Both the position numbers and the translations under genes were made by a program. This document shows, piece after piece, positions 44,903 through 52,958 of a stretch of 64,000 nucleotides of DNA (the stretch's first letter is position 1; each line of letters begins with the position of its first letter). Under the pieces are notes generated by a model that was given only the letters and a program-made list of their open reading frames with translations, was not told the origin of the DNA and ran no database searches. The stretch covers positions 372,001 to 436,000 of the forward strand of contig OY969575.1 in NCBI GenBank assembly GCA_963701205.1, written 5' to 3'. Source of the DNA: JALZKA01 sp963701205 (lineage in GTDB: Bacteria > Actinomycetota > Thermoleophilia > Solirubrobacterales > 70-9).

Positions 44903-45739
44903 TCAACGTGAGCCGAGCAACCCAACGGTGTCCGGCGCCAGGCCGATTGCCGCGAGCGCCACGACCAAGGCCAGGGCGACGAACACGCTCGTCTCGATCG
45001 CTGCCGGTTGGCGGGAGCGAGCCATCGCGCCGATCAGCAGCGCGCAGAGCCCCCCGGCTACAAGTCCGCCCAAGTGGCCGCCGATCGAAATCCCGGGAAC
45101 GCTGAAAGTGAAAACGAGATTCAGCACCACGATCAGGCCGATCTGCTGGGCCACATCATCGCGACCGCGATCCCTGGCGACGACGAACGCCGCACCCATT
45201 AGCCCGAAGACGGCGCCGGATGCCCCCGCAGTCAGCGCCCCGGGCTCAAGCACGACGACGCCGAGCGCTCCGCCCAGCATGGAGACAAAATAGATCCCCA
45301 GAAAGCGCCAGCGGCCAATTGCGGGCTCGAGCAGGTTGCCGAGGAAGTAGAGGGCAAACATGTTGAGCCCGATGTGAATAAGCCCGTAGTGCAGAAAGCC
45401 CGACGTCACAATCCGGTAGGGCTCGCCGTTGGCTACCGCGGGGCCGAAGAGGGCGAAATCGCGGTAGATGCCGCCGCCCCCGGCAAAGAGGTCGGCGCCA
45501 CCAGCGACCGTGAGCATGAAGACGGCGACGTTGATTGCGATCAGGACGCCCGTGACGGGCGCTTGGCCCGCGGCGCCAAAGCCGGTTCGCGACCGAACTA
45601 CCTTCGTTTTCTGACGGGCGCACTCCGCACAGCGCATGCCGACCGGCGTTGACGTCATGCAATCCGGGCAGATCGGTCGGCCGCAGTTCGAACAGCCGAC
45701 GTTGGTTTGCCGACCAGGGTGCCGGTAGCACTCAGCCAT
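44903..45739 (-). CDS. rhomboid family intramembrane serine protease with N-terminal zinc finger
   Basis: 278 residues. An N-terminal B-box-like zinc site (CYRHPGRQTNVGCSNCGRPICPDCMTSTPVGMRCAEC) precedes six or seven helices. The rhomboid motifs are HIGLNMFALYFLGNLLEP, the catalytic serine in LTAGASGAVFGLMGAAF and the catalytic His in ISIGGHLGGLVAGG. Such enzymes cut transmembrane substrates within the lipid bilayer. The N-terminal zinc finger is common in actinobacterial rhomboids. The substrate is unknown. Confidence 0.92.
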   Translation of the reverse strand: MAECYRHPGRQTNVGCSNCGRPICPDCMTSTPVGMRCAECARQKTKVVRSRTGFGAAGQAPVTGVLIAINVAVFMLTVAGGADLFAGGGGIYRDFALFGPAVANGEPYRIVTSGFLHYGLIHIGLNMFALYFLGNLLEPAIGRWRFLGIYFVSMLGGALGVVVLEPGALTAGASGAVFGLMGAAFVVARDRGRDDVAQQIGLIVVLNLVFTFSVPGISIGGHLGGLVAGGLCALLIGAMARSRQPAAIETSVFVALALVVALAAIGLAPDTVGLLGSR

Positions 45740-45777
45740 CAGCGCGGCAATCTACTCGAGCCACCGCGGCGCTCGGG

Positions 45778-46476
45778 CTAGAGCAGCGCCTGCATAACGA
45801 CCGGCAACGTAGGCTGCCTTGAGCCGCCACCAGGCTCGCGGGTGACGTAGATGCCGCTTGCCCCAGCCAGGTTGCCCTCGATAGCGACCTGACTCGATCC
45901 ATCCTTGCGGACGACGAACGGTGTCGAAGGCTCCATCTTGCCGTTGCGCTGGATCCAGGCCTGATAAACGCGATTGACGGGCAGGGCCGGCAACCCTTCG
46001 ACATACAGCGTCCCGCGATCACCCGTTACCTCGAGCGTCGCCGAGGCCAGCTTTCCCGCGGGCCTGTTCGTCTCTGCCGCAATGGTCACGGTGGGGTCCG
46101 TCGCGTCCGATTCGCCGCGTAGCCCGTAGCCGGCCACCGCGCCGACAAGCATGACCGCGACAACCGCGAGGGCGGTCGCGGGACGCCAAAGCGCAGCCAA
46201 CGGATTCGAGGCGCGACGGGAGCGGTGGTCTGACCGCTCGGCCGCCTTGATGTCCTGGCGAACCTCCTTCATGAGCGCTCGCTTGAGCGAGCGTGGAGGC
46301 TGCCGTTGGGCGACCGACGCCGGCAATAGCGCGATGGCCGGATCAAGCCACGTCAGGTACTCGCGACAGGTGTCGCAACCGGGCACGTGTTGCTCAAGAC
46401 GGTCAACGTCGGCAGGCTCAAGCGCCCCAAGCGCGTAGGCGGCAAGGTCGTCGCGATTCACGTGCTCGTCACTCAT
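45778..46476 (-). CDS. RskA-type anti-sigma factor
   Basis: 232 residues from ATG 46476, overlapping the sigma factor stop (TGATG). The N-terminal zinc-type anti-sigma domain shows LEQHVPGCDTCREYLTWLD (HxxxCxxC, residues about 30-48). A single membrane helix (ALAVVAVMLVGAVAGYGL) leads to an external RskA domain (TLYVEGLPALPVNRVYQAWIQRNGKMEPS). It would hold the upstream ECF sigma at the membrane until a signal or proteolysis frees it. ATG is preferred over GTG 46479, which is one codon longer. Confidence 0.92.
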   Translation of the reverse strand: MSDEHVNRDDLAAYALGALEPADVDRLEQHVPGCDTCREYLTWLDPAIALLPASVAQRQPPRSLKRALMKEVRQDIKAAERSDHRSRRASNPLAALWRPATALAVVAVMLVGAVAGYGLRGESDATDPTVTIAAETNRPAGKLASATLEVTGDRGTLYVEGLPALPVNRVYQAWIQRNGKMEPSTPFVVRKDGSSQVAIEGNLAGASGIYVTREPGGGSRQPTLPVVMQALL

Positions 46477-47096
46477 CACGGAAGCGCCTCCGTCGAATCG
46501 GCGATTCCCATCCCCTCGGCTAGCGCGAGGCGGACCTTTTCCAATCCCAGCCGCATGCGCCCCTTCACCGTACCGAGCGGCATGCTCAACATCGAGGCGA
46601 TCTCGGAATGAGAGAACCCTCCAAAATAGGCAAGCCCGATCACCTCGGCCTGCTCGTTCGGTAAGGCCTTGAGGGCCCCGCGGACGCGGGACGCCGTCTC
46701 GCGGCGAATCGCCTCGGAATCGGTCAGCTTGGAGGACGGCTGCGCTTCAAGGGCTGCGTCGTCGTCGTAGTTCAGCTTCGGGGCCTTGCCGGACTGTCTG
46801 CGTAGCGCGTCGATCGACCGGTTGCGCACAACTCCGAGCGTCCACGACCGAACGCTCCCGCGGGTCGAGTCGAAATGGGCTCCCGACCGCCAAATCGAGA
46901 GAAAGGCTTCCTGCGTCACGTCCTCGGCAAGATCAGCGCTCCCGACGATCCTGTGGGCAAGCGAGTAGGCGGCGCCGCCGTGGCGGTCGTAGAGAATCTC
47001 GAAGGCCGCCGGATCCTTGCGCTCGACGAGGATCATCAGATCCTCGTCGGCCAATCGTTGTATCGCGTCCCGGTTCACTTGACTATGTCTACGCAC
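46476..47096 (-). CDS. ECF sigma factor (SigK-like)
   Basis: 206 residues. Region 2 is DPAAFEILYDRHGGAAYSLAHRIVG with DLAEDVTQEAFLSIWRSG, and region 4 is VRGALKALPNEQAEVIGLAYFGGFSHSEIASMLSMPLGTVKGRMR. This directs RNA polymerase to a specific regulon and is coupled to its RskA-type antagonist, which it overlaps. The start is GTG 47096; GTG 47078 would trim six residues and fit the family as well. It reads away from the DUF4383 gene. Confidence 0.92.
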   Translation of the reverse strand: MRRHSQVNRDAIQRLADEDLMILVERKDPAAFEILYDRHGGAAYSLAHRIVGSADLAEDVTQEAFLSIWRSGAHFDSTRGSVRSWTLGVVRNRSIDALRRQSGKAPKLNYDDDAALEAQPSSKLTDSEAIRRETASRVRGALKALPNEQAEVIGLAYFGGFSHSEIASMLSMPLGTVKGRMRLGLEKVRLALAEGMGIADSTEALP

Positions 47097-47160
47097 CGCA
47101 TGCCAGCTCGGATCAACGGGCAGGCTTGCCGTCCGGTCTGCGGGAGATAGTTGTCGAGCG

Positions 47161-47580
47161 ATGAGCGGCTCCTCTCCTGCACGGCTCTACGCCACCCTCG
47201 TCGGTGGCGGGCTGGTCATTGCGGGCATCGTCGGTTTCTTCTACAGCGCGAGTTTCGAGACCCAGGAACAGCTGACAGCCGAGCCCATTCTTGGGGTCTT
47301 CGACGTCAACGGCTGGCACAACCTCGTCCATATCGCCACGGGGCTGGTTGGACTCGCCGCGGCTGGCTATGCCGCGCGGACCTACGCGCTCTCATTCGGG
47401 CTGATCTATCTGCTCCTCGCCCTCTGGGGCTTCACCCAAACCACGGACGGCGCGGGCGAATTGCTGGAGCTGATCCCGATCAATACCGAGGACAACATCC
47501 TGCATCTGATCCTGGGGCTCACCGGCCTCGGCGCCGGCGCCGCCACGCCGCTGGGGCCTAGCGGCGAAGCTCCGAGCTGA
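47161..47580 (+). CDS. DUF4383-domain membrane protein
   Basis: 139 residues with four membrane helices. The signature LGVFDVNGWHNLVHIATGLVGLAAA, and the later TEDNILHLILGLTGLGAGA with its second His, are the DUF4383 pattern. The two histidines in the membrane suggest a redox or ion role, but no function is established. The last 23 bases overlap the end of the convergent gene at 47558. Confidence 0.82.
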   Translation: MSGSSPARLYATLVGGGLVIAGIVGFFYSASFETQEQLTAEPILGVFDVNGWHNLVHIATGLVGLAAAGYAARTYALSFGLIYLLLALWGFTQTTDGAGELLELIPINTEDNILHLILGLTGLGAGAATPLGPSGEAPS

Positions 47581-47905
47581 CCTCGCCGATTATGCGCTCC
47601 GCGTTTGCTCGAAGCCCCGAGGGCTTGCGGCGGCGACGCGTGCCGACAATCGCCAGCGCGCCTGCCGCGGCTCCACCCACCGCTAGGGCAGCCACGGGGC
47701 GCACCCAGTTGCGCGGGTCGCGTAGCGACTGAAGCTCCGAATCGGACAGCTCATCAGCCCAGCTTCCCAGCGCCGCAGCGGCCTGTTCGGTGATCGCGCT
47801 CAGCGTGTCCTCGACCCGAGCCGCGAGGCTCTCCGGCGGCTCGATCGGCCGGAGCGCATCGCCAAGCAGGGATTCAAGATCCATGTGTCCGGGCACTTCA
47901 CTCAT
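47558..47905 (-). CDS. membrane protein, possible antagonist of adjacent ECF sigma factor
   Basis: 115 residues. An N-terminal acidic region (MDLESLLGDALRPIEPPESLAARVEDTL) and a stretch with SWADELSDSELQSLRDPRNW precede one membrane helix (VRPVAALAVGGAAAGALAIVG) followed by a basic tail RRRRKP. It overlaps the stop of the upstream sigma factor by 8 bases. There is no zinc motif, so it is not a classical ZAS anti-sigma. Coupling to a sigma factor with one helix suggests a membrane-bound regulator; this is inference. M8 is an alternative start. Confidence 0.65.
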   Translation of the reverse strand: MSEVPGHMDLESLLGDALRPIEPPESLAARVEDTLSAITEQAAAALGSWADELSDSELQSLRDPRNWVRPVAALAVGGAAAGALAIVGTRRRRKPSGLRANAERIIGEVSSELRR

Positions 47906-48467
47906 CGGCTTCTCCGTGCTCGGCAGCCATCTGCTCTTCCAACTGCTTCAGGGCGCGATGGATCAGAACCTTCGTTGCGCCGTCCGAGCGCCCAAGTGCC
48001 CGCGCGATCTCGCGATTCGACATATCGAGGGCGAAGCGCATGATCAACGCGTCGCGCCGGTCCCCGGGCAGGTCCTCGAGCTTGCGCATCACAAGGCGCA
48101 ACTCTTCGCGCCCCTCCACGACCCGCTCGGTGGTGTGCGGGTGCGCGGGCGGCTCGATGGCCTCGATATTGGACTCGGGGCGGCGCGACTTGTCGCGGTA
48201 GTGGTTGGCTGCAAGGTTGTGCGCGATCCGGATCAGCCACGGACGCATCGGCCTGCCATCCGATTCCCGCCGGGCGCGCTCGAAGTGACGATAGGCCTGT
48301 AGGAACGCCTGCTCGGTCAAATCCTCCGCGTCGTGGTGATTGCCGACCCGGTAGTACGTGTAGGAGTAGACGTCCCGCAGGTGCTCCCGGTAGAGCGCCT
48401 CGAACTCGCGATCGAGCGCCGCCTTGGATGGCGCGGATGCCGGCTTGGAGGGATCCGCCTCGCTCAC
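47898..48467 (-). CDS. ECF sigma factor
   Basis: 189 residues. Region 2: REFEALYREHLRDVYSYTYYRVGNHHDAEDLTEQAFLQAYRHF, with RPWLIRIAHNLAANHYRDKSR. Region 4: MRKLEDLPGDRRDALIMRFALDMSNREIARALGRSDGATKVLIHRALKQL. A typical group 4 sigma, distinct in sequence from the one at 46476-47096. It lies about 24 bases after the PlsC-GpsA gene in the opposite sense of reading order, on the same strand, and is coupled to a putative membrane antagonist. Confidence 0.92.
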   Translation of the reverse strand: MSEADPSKPASAPSKAALDREFEALYREHLRDVYSYTYYRVGNHHDAEDLTEQAFLQAYRHFERARRESDGRPMRPWLIRIAHNLAANHYRDKSRRPESNIEAIEPPAHPHTTERVVEGREELRLVMRKLEDLPGDRRDALIMRFALDMSNREIARALGRSDGATKVLIHRALKQLEEQMAAEHGEADE

Positions 48468-48491
48468 CGGGCAAGAGTAGTGCGGTGGCGC

Positions 48492-50201
48492 TCATGCCGC
48501 CCTCCGAGCCCGCTCGGCGCGACGCAAACCCGCAATCCACTCCCCGGCCTCGATCTCGCCGGCGATGAGCGCCGCAAGGCCTTCCATCCGGGGCGCATCG
48601 ATACCCGCGCGAACAAGTGTCTCTGCGATCAGGGGCACCGAATCAAGGCCTTCGGACGCCTGGCCGATTCGACCGGGAATCTGATCAGCCGGAGTGCCCT
48701 TGCCCAGCAACTCGCCAGCACGACGGTTGCGCGATCCCGGCGCGAGGATCGTCGCCGTCAGATCGCCAACGCCCGCTAGCCCGGCAAACGTTTCCATCCT
48801 GCCGCCGTTGGCTACCGCGTACTCGATGCACTCGTGCCAGACGCCGGCGGCCGCGATGCCGGCGGCGTTCATGCCGTGGGGTTCCGCCGCGGCGGCGGCC
48901 AGGGCCGCGGCGTTCTTTGCCACGCCGGCCATCTCGACCCCGGTGACATCATCGGTTCGCTCGCAGACCAGCCCGGCGCGGTCGAAGACCTCCCCGAGCT
49001 GATGGCGAAGATCGGGGTCAGCAGAGCCCAAAACCAAAGCGGCCATTCCCGCCGCAGCCTCCTTGGCGTGCGCGGGTCCGCCAAGGCAGGCGATCGCCCG
49101 GGCCGGAACTCGCTCGGCGACGTATTCCGTAGGCAGCAGGCCGAGAGGCTGGATCAGACCCTTGGAAAGCAGGAGCACCGCGGCTCGCGATCCGATCCGG
49201 TCGGCATAGGTGCCAACCGCCTGGGGAATCGCCTTCGACGGAACGGCAAAGCAGATCAGGTCGCAGCCCGCGAGTTCGATGTCGGCGGCGCGGCGCACTT
49301 CGACCTCGCCTGGCAGCTTGACGCCAGGCAGATAATCGTTTTCGCGGGTCCGGCCGATCTCGGTCGCCTTCTCGTCCGAGCGCGTACCAAGCTGGACCTC
49401 GAGGCCGCCGCGCGCAAGGAGCACGGCAACGGCGGTCCCCCAGCTACCGGCGCCGATGACGGCGGCCTTTCGCAGCGGCGGCAACCCGCCCAGGTATTCC
49501 CACTGCAGTTCGATATTGGGCCAGATCCGATTGGTGACGGTTACCGCCAGACCGGGTGAAGGTCGCTCCGTCTGAGGAAAGGTCTGAAGTGAGCCCGCTC
49601 GCAGCCTGACCTTCCGCGGACGAACTCGCCAGCCGCGGCGAACCTGTTCGGATCCGATGACCGCAACGGGCAGGACGGGAACGCCGCTCTCAAGCGCCAG
49701 GCGGCCGACGCCACGCTTCGGTCGCCCGAGCGAGCCTTGGCGAATCCGGGTGCCTTCGGGGAAAATCACAACCGTGCCGCCGCGCTGCACCGCGAGGCGA
49801 GCGGTGTCAATGGCCGCTTCGTCCGACTGGCCTCGCCTGATTGGAAAGGCGCCAAGGCGATTCAAGATCCACGCCTGCCAGCGGTTTTCGAAGAGCTCAA
49901 CCTTGGCAACGAACTGGATCTGGCGGCGCCAGGGCAGTAGCGCTCCGATCACGAAAGGGTCGAGGAAGCTGCGGTGGTTGGACGCAACGATCAGGCCGCC
50001 ATCCGCGCGGGCGTGCTCGCGACCCTGGCGCTCAAGCCGAAACCAGATCAAAAAGAAGGGAACCAAGACCAGGCGCACGAGCATGTAGACCAGGCGATTG
50101 ACGCCATGTTCGCGAGCGAACTCGTGATAAGCGTTGAAGCGCTCGTCCGAGATCACGTCGTCGGCGCGCGGCGGCGCCGAGGCTCGGACTTGATCCTCCA
50201 T
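48492..50201 (-). CDS. fused 1-acylglycerol-3-phosphate acyltransferase and glycerol-3-phosphate dehydrogenase
   Basis: 569 residues. Residues about 1-235 form a PlsC acyltransferase: membrane anchor LVYMLVRLVLVPFFLIWF, catalytic NHRSFLD at 75-81 and FPEGTR at 147-152. Residues about 245-569 form GpsA: dinucleotide fold AAVIGAGSWGTAVAVLLARGG, then FAVPSKAIPQAV, IACLGGPAHAKEAA, GVAKNAAALAAAAA (catalytic Lys) and AGVGDLTATILAPGSRNRR. GpsA makes sn-glycerol 3-phosphate from dihydroxyacetone phosphate; PlsC adds the second acyl chain. The fusion places the supply of the backbone next to a membrane-bound acylation step. The frame is continuous. Confidence 0.93.
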   Translation of the reverse strand: MEDQVRASAPPRADDVISDERFNAYHEFAREHGVNRLVYMLVRLVLVPFFLIWFRLERQGREHARADGGLIVASNHRSFLDPFVIGALLPWRRQIQFVAKVELFENRWQAWILNRLGAFPIRRGQSDEAAIDTARLAVQRGGTVVIFPEGTRIRQGSLGRPKRGVGRLALESGVPVLPVAVIGSEQVRRGWRVRPRKVRLRAGSLQTFPQTERPSPGLAVTVTNRIWPNIELQWEYLGGLPPLRKAAVIGAGSWGTAVAVLLARGGLEVQLGTRSDEKATEIGRTRENDYLPGVKLPGEVEVRRAADIELAGCDLICFAVPSKAIPQAVGTYADRIGSRAAVLLLSKGLIQPLGLLPTEYVAERVPARAIACLGGPAHAKEAAAGMAALVLGSADPDLRHQLGEVFDRAGLVCERTDDVTGVEMAGVAKNAAALAAAAAEPHGMNAAGIAAAGVWHECIEYAVANGGRMETFAGLAGVGDLTATILAPGSRNRRAGELLGKGTPADQIPGRIGQASEGLDSVPLIAETLVRAGIDAPRMEGLAALIAGEIEAGEWIAGLRRAERARRAA

Positions 50202-50231
50202 GCCTAGGCGTACACGCCCGCGTGGAAGCGG

Positions 50232-51242
50232 TTACCAGGCGGACTCGATTATTCGGCGCAGCTGGTCACGATCCGGGGCCCTGGGCGTGCGTTCCAGGTC
50301 GGCGCGTCGAGCGACCATCGCGTCGAGCGACCGATCCAGCAACGCGCGGTCGGCGCCGATCTCGGCAAGCGCTCGACGCCCCCCCGAAAGCGCTTCGACC
50401 CGGCCGCCCAGATCCCTCGCCGCGACCCCCAGCGCCGCCGCCAGACGGTCGATTCCCGGCGCCGCCTGATCACGCAAAGCCTCAAGCGCACGCGGCAGGA
50501 TCGCCGCGTTGGTCTCCGCATGGGGGATAGCCATCACGCGGACAAGGGTCTGGCAGATCACGTGATGAAGCGAGAAGGAGGCGGAGTCAAGCGCGTAGGC
50601 CGAAAGCAACGAACCAACCGCCAGGTCCTCCCGTCCACCCGGATCCAGCGGGCCGTCAAGCCCGACAGCGATCAACCGCGCGCCTTCGATTGCGGCCATC
50701 CGGGACACCGGGTTCGCCAGCGGGGTGTAGAGCGAGTCGGCGCCGTGCGCAAGAGCGTTCATGGCACTCGCGCGCAACGCCTGCTCGAGCTGGGCCGTCA
50801 TCGCGATTGGATCGGCGAAGACGAGCGTCGGTCGGATCCGGCCGGTTGTTGGGTCACGCCCCTCGGGCAAGCGGTGGATGCGGGTCAGTTCCGCGCCGGA
50901 CAGGGTGGTTGGCAGTGCCGCAACCTGCCCGCCGGCCACTGCAGCAATCGCTTTCGCCGTATCGATAACCCGGCCTCCACCCAACGCCACCAGATCAACG
51001 TTCGCAACCGCGTCGATCAGCGCTGCCGCGGCCTCGGTCACCGGTCCGGGCGGCACCTCGTGGATCGCGCTCGCCCGGCCGATCAATTCCTCAGGGGCGG
51101 TTGCGAGCGCCCGCTCGGTGCTGAGCAGCTCGAACGAACGCCAGCCCTCACGCTCGAGGGCGTCCGCGGCCGCACTGACAGCATCGCGCCCGAATCGAAT
51201 CGTGCGCTCGCCGTCGCGCCAGGTGAATGCCTCTTGTGCCAA
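50232..51242 (-). CDS. iron-type alcohol dehydrogenase (maleylacetate-reductase-like)
   Basis: 336 residues. The NAD(P)-binding GGGRVIDTAKAIAA is typical of Fe-ADH enzymes. The metal-ligand patches are NALAHGADSLYTPLANPVS, SFSLHHVICQTLVRVMAIPHAETNAAILP. The length and the opening FTWRDGERTIRFGRDA match maleylacetate-reductase-type members. It reduces a keto or carbonyl group; the true substrate is unknown. The TTG start at 51242 lies one base beyond the mature 3' end of the tRNA gene and has no ribosome-binding site. No later canonical start preserves the conserved N-terminus. Confidence 0.85.
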   Translation of the reverse strand: MAQEAFTWRDGERTIRFGRDAVSAAADALEREGWRSFELLSTERALATAPEELIGRASAIHEVPPGPVTEAAAALIDAVANVDLVALGGGRVIDTAKAIAAVAGGQVAALPTTLSGAELTRIHRLPEGRDPTTGRIRPTLVFADPIAMTAQLEQALRASAMNALAHGADSLYTPLANPVSRMAAIEGARLIAVGLDGPLDPGGREDLAVGSLLSAYALDSASFSLHHVICQTLVRVMAIPHAETNAAILPRALEALRDQAAPGIDRLAAALGVAARDLGGRVEALSGGRRALAEIGADRALLDRSLDAMVARRADLERTPRAPDRDQLRRIIESAW

Positions 51243-51243
51243 G

Positions 51244-51316
51244 AGCCCGCCCCCGGATTCGAACCGGGATCCCCGGAATTACAAGTTCCGTGCTCGACCA
51301 GTTGAGCTAGGCGGGC
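51244..51316 (-). tRNA. tRNA-Thr (anticodon UGU)
   Basis: 73 bases form a complete cloverleaf. Acceptor GCCCGCC pairs with GGCGGGC, the D arm has GCTC/GAGC, the anticodon stem is CGGAA/TTCCG with loop CTTGTAA giving TGT, and the T arm is CCGGG TTCGAAT CCGGG-type. The discriminator base is U. No CCA is encoded, so it must be added enzymatically. It reads ACA codons. A dehydrogenase start codon follows immediately downstream. Confidence 0.97.
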
Positions 51317-51334
51317 GCGAGCCCAGGATACGAC

Positions 51335-51361
51335 GAGCGCCCCGGGGTCACCGGGGCGCTC
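51335..51361 (-). terminator. strong hairpin downstream of the SigH-like gene
   Basis: Perfect 11-base arms GAGCGCCCCGG and CCGGGGCGCTC around loop GGTCA. It lies 39 bases beyond the sigma-factor stop and 18 bases upstream of the tRNA 5' end, where it would end sigma-factor transcription before the tRNA. No T-run follows. Confidence 0.72.
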
Positions 51362-51399
51362 TTACGCGTGGAAGGATGTCCGGCAACGCGGCCCCGTGG

Positions 51400-52086
51400 C
51401 TAGAGCAGGACCTCGCGCTCGGAAATATGGGTCGCAACCTTGCGCTTGACCCTCTGCAGTGCGTTGTCCACCGTCTTGGTATCGCACTCCAGGCGCTCGG
51501 CTACCACCTCGTAGCTGTAACCGTCCAGATACAGGGAGAGGACCTCGCTCTCCAAATCGCTGAGGACGCTGCCGAGGCAGCTGACCAGGCTCCGCAACTC
51601 CTCAGTTGCGATCACCCGATCCGCTGGGTCGTCGGAGATCGGACCCGGCAGGATGTCCTCCAGGGTCGTCTCCGAGTCGCCGGCGGCGGCCGGCGTCTGG
51701 GCAAACGAGATGCACTGGTTGAGCGGAGCGTGCTTATTGCGTGATGCGGTCTTGACCGCCGTGATGATCTGACGCGTTACGCACAGCTCCGCAAAATTGC
51801 GAAAGCTGGACTCGCGATCGGTCCGGTAATCGCGGATCGCCTTGTAGAGACCGACCATGCCCTCCTGGATCAGGTCGTCGGAGTCGCCTCCGAGCAAGAA
51901 GTAGGAGGATGACTTGAGTCGCACGAATCCGCGATAACGGCGGATCAATCGGTCGTAGGCCTCAGCGCTGCCCTGCTTGGCAAGCGCGACGAGGTAGTGA
52001 TCATCAAGCTCTCCTTGAGCCTGAGGACGACGGGATGCTGCTGTGCCGGCGGAAAAGCCGGCCTGTGCTGGGGTTGACATAGCCAC
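51400..52086 (-). CDS. SigH-like RNA polymerase sigma factor
   Basis: 228 residues. Region 2: DDHYLVALAKQGSAEAYDRLIRRYRGFVRLKSSSYFLLGGDSDDLIQEGMVGLYKAIRDYR, with SSFRNFAELCVTRQIITAVKTASRNKH. Region 4: SCLGSVLSDLESEVLSLYLDGYSYEVVAERLECDTKTVDNALQRVKRK. This is the sigma-H/SigI-type group known from Firmicutes sporulation and from deep actinobacteria, not an ECF factor. GGAAGGA precedes GTG 52086; ATG 52080 is an alternative. A candidate promoter and operator lie at 52206-52269. Confidence 0.88.
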   Translation of the reverse strand: MAMSTPAQAGFSAGTAASRRPQAQGELDDHYLVALAKQGSAEAYDRLIRRYRGFVRLKSSSYFLLGGDSDDLIQEGMVGLYKAIRDYRTDRESSFRNFAELCVTRQIITAVKTASRNKHAPLNQCISFAQTPAAAGDSETTLEDILPGPISDDPADRVIATEELRSLVSCLGSVLSDLESEVLSLYLDGYSYEVVAERLECDTKTVDNALQRVKRKVATHISEREVLL

Positions 52087-52098
52087 ACGATCCTTCCA

Positions 52099-52224
52099 TT
52101 AGGAACCGGTGGCGCCGCTGCCTCCCCTGGGCGCCCTCTCCTCAATTGTGAGTTCACCATCGGTCAAGTCAAGCTCGACCTTTAGTTCACCCTTACGCAG
52201 CAGCGAGTGTATGCGCGCGGGCAT
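52099..52224 (-). CDS. possible 41-residue leader ORF upstream of the SigH-like gene
   Basis: ATG 52224 opens MPARIHSLLRKGELKVELDL and ends at TAA 52101-52099, 12 bases before the sigma-factor start. It is acidic/basic mixed, without membrane segments. No ribosome-binding site precedes it, and its start lies within the proposed promoter spacer, so it may not be made. It is listed because it fills the long leader completely. Confidence 0.25.
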   Translation of the reverse strand: MPARIHSLLRKGELKVELDLTDGELTIEERAPRGGSGATGS

Positions 52225-52235
52225 AGTTCTGTCAA
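52206..52235 (-). promoter_or_regulatory. candidate promoter for the SigH-like gene
   Basis: On the minus strand, a consensus -35 TTGACA (52235-52230) is followed after 18 bases by TACACT (52211-52206), matching four of six -10 positions. It points toward the sigma gene, about 120 bases upstream of its start. This is the best sigma-70-type match noticed in the window's intergenic regions. Confidence 0.45.
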
Positions 52236-52245
52236 CCCGAGAGGC

Positions 52246-52269
52246 AAATTGCAACTCTTGTTGCAGTTT
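52246..52269. promoter_or_regulatory. inverted repeat just upstream of the sigma-gene -35 box
   Basis: Arms AAATTGCAAC and GTTGCAGTTT with a TCTT centre pair at nine of ten positions. The element lies 10 bases upstream of the proposed -35 box and is AT-rich against a GC-rich background. It could be an activator or repressor site. No matching copy was recognised elsewhere by eye. Confidence 0.4.
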
Positions 52270-52292
52270 GGTAGGTCTGTCCGCGACGAGCG

Positions 52293-52958
52293 TTATGAGT
52301 CTCGTTGCCGACGGGCCTCAAAGATGGCCACCGACGCTGCTGCCGCGATATTGAGCGACTCGGTCCGGCCGCGCAGGGGGATTGAGAACAGAACGTCACA
52401 CGCGGACGCGACCCGCGGCCTGACCCCCCTGCCCTCGCTGCCAAAGACCATCACGACGGGACCCGTCATGTCAACGGCCGTGTACGGAGTTTGCGCCTCC
52501 CCATCGGCCCCGTAGACCCAGAGGCCTTCGGTCGCCTTCGCGCTCGCAAGCCAATCAGCGAGATTTGAAACCTGCGCGATCCGCAGGTGTTCGACAGCCC
52601 CGGCCGATGCCTTGCACACCGCCGGTGTGATGGACGCGCTGCGCCGATCGCAAATAACGACGCCGGCGGCGCCGGCGGCTTCCGCGGTGCGGCAGACGGC
52701 GCCAAGGTTTTGCGGATCTTGGATCTGGTCAAGCGCGACGATCAGGGGGTCCGGTTCCGCGAGCAAAGCTGCGGCGTCAACGTACGGATAGGGGTCAACT
52801 TCCGCCACCACCCCTTGGTGATCAGACGAGCCGGCCCGGCGGGTCAATTCATCCGCTCCATGCTCGGCGGCCGTCAGGACCCGGCGGACCCCGCGATGCC
52901 CGCGCTGTGCTTCGGCCACCGCACGCCGACCGTAGACGACATCTCCCGGATCGCTCAT
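52293..52958 (-). CDS. rlmB: 23S rRNA (guanosine-2'-O-)-methyltransferase, TrmH/SpoU family
   Basis: 221 residues. An N-terminal substrate-binding part (VVYGRRAVAEAQRG, then SSDHQGVVAEVDPYPYV) is followed by the SPOUT knot: LIVALDQIQDPQNLGAVCRTAEAAGAAGVVI, GPVVMVFGSEGRGVRPRV and IPLRGRTESLNIAAAASVAIFEA. These are motifs 1-3 of TrmH-type 2'-O-methyltransferases; RlmB acts on G2251 of 23S rRNA. It overlaps cysS by 4 bases, a pairing common in bacteria. Confidence 0.92.
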   Translation of the reverse strand: MSDPGDVVYGRRAVAEAQRGHRGVRRVLTAAEHGADELTRRAGSSDHQGVVAEVDPYPYVDAAALLAEPDPLIVALDQIQDPQNLGAVCRTAEAAGAAGVVICDRRSASITPAVCKASAGAVEHLRIAQVSNLADWLASAKATEGLWVYGADGEAQTPYTAVDMTGPVVMVFGSEGRGVRPRVASACDVLFSIPLRGRTESLNIAAAASVAIFEARRQRDS

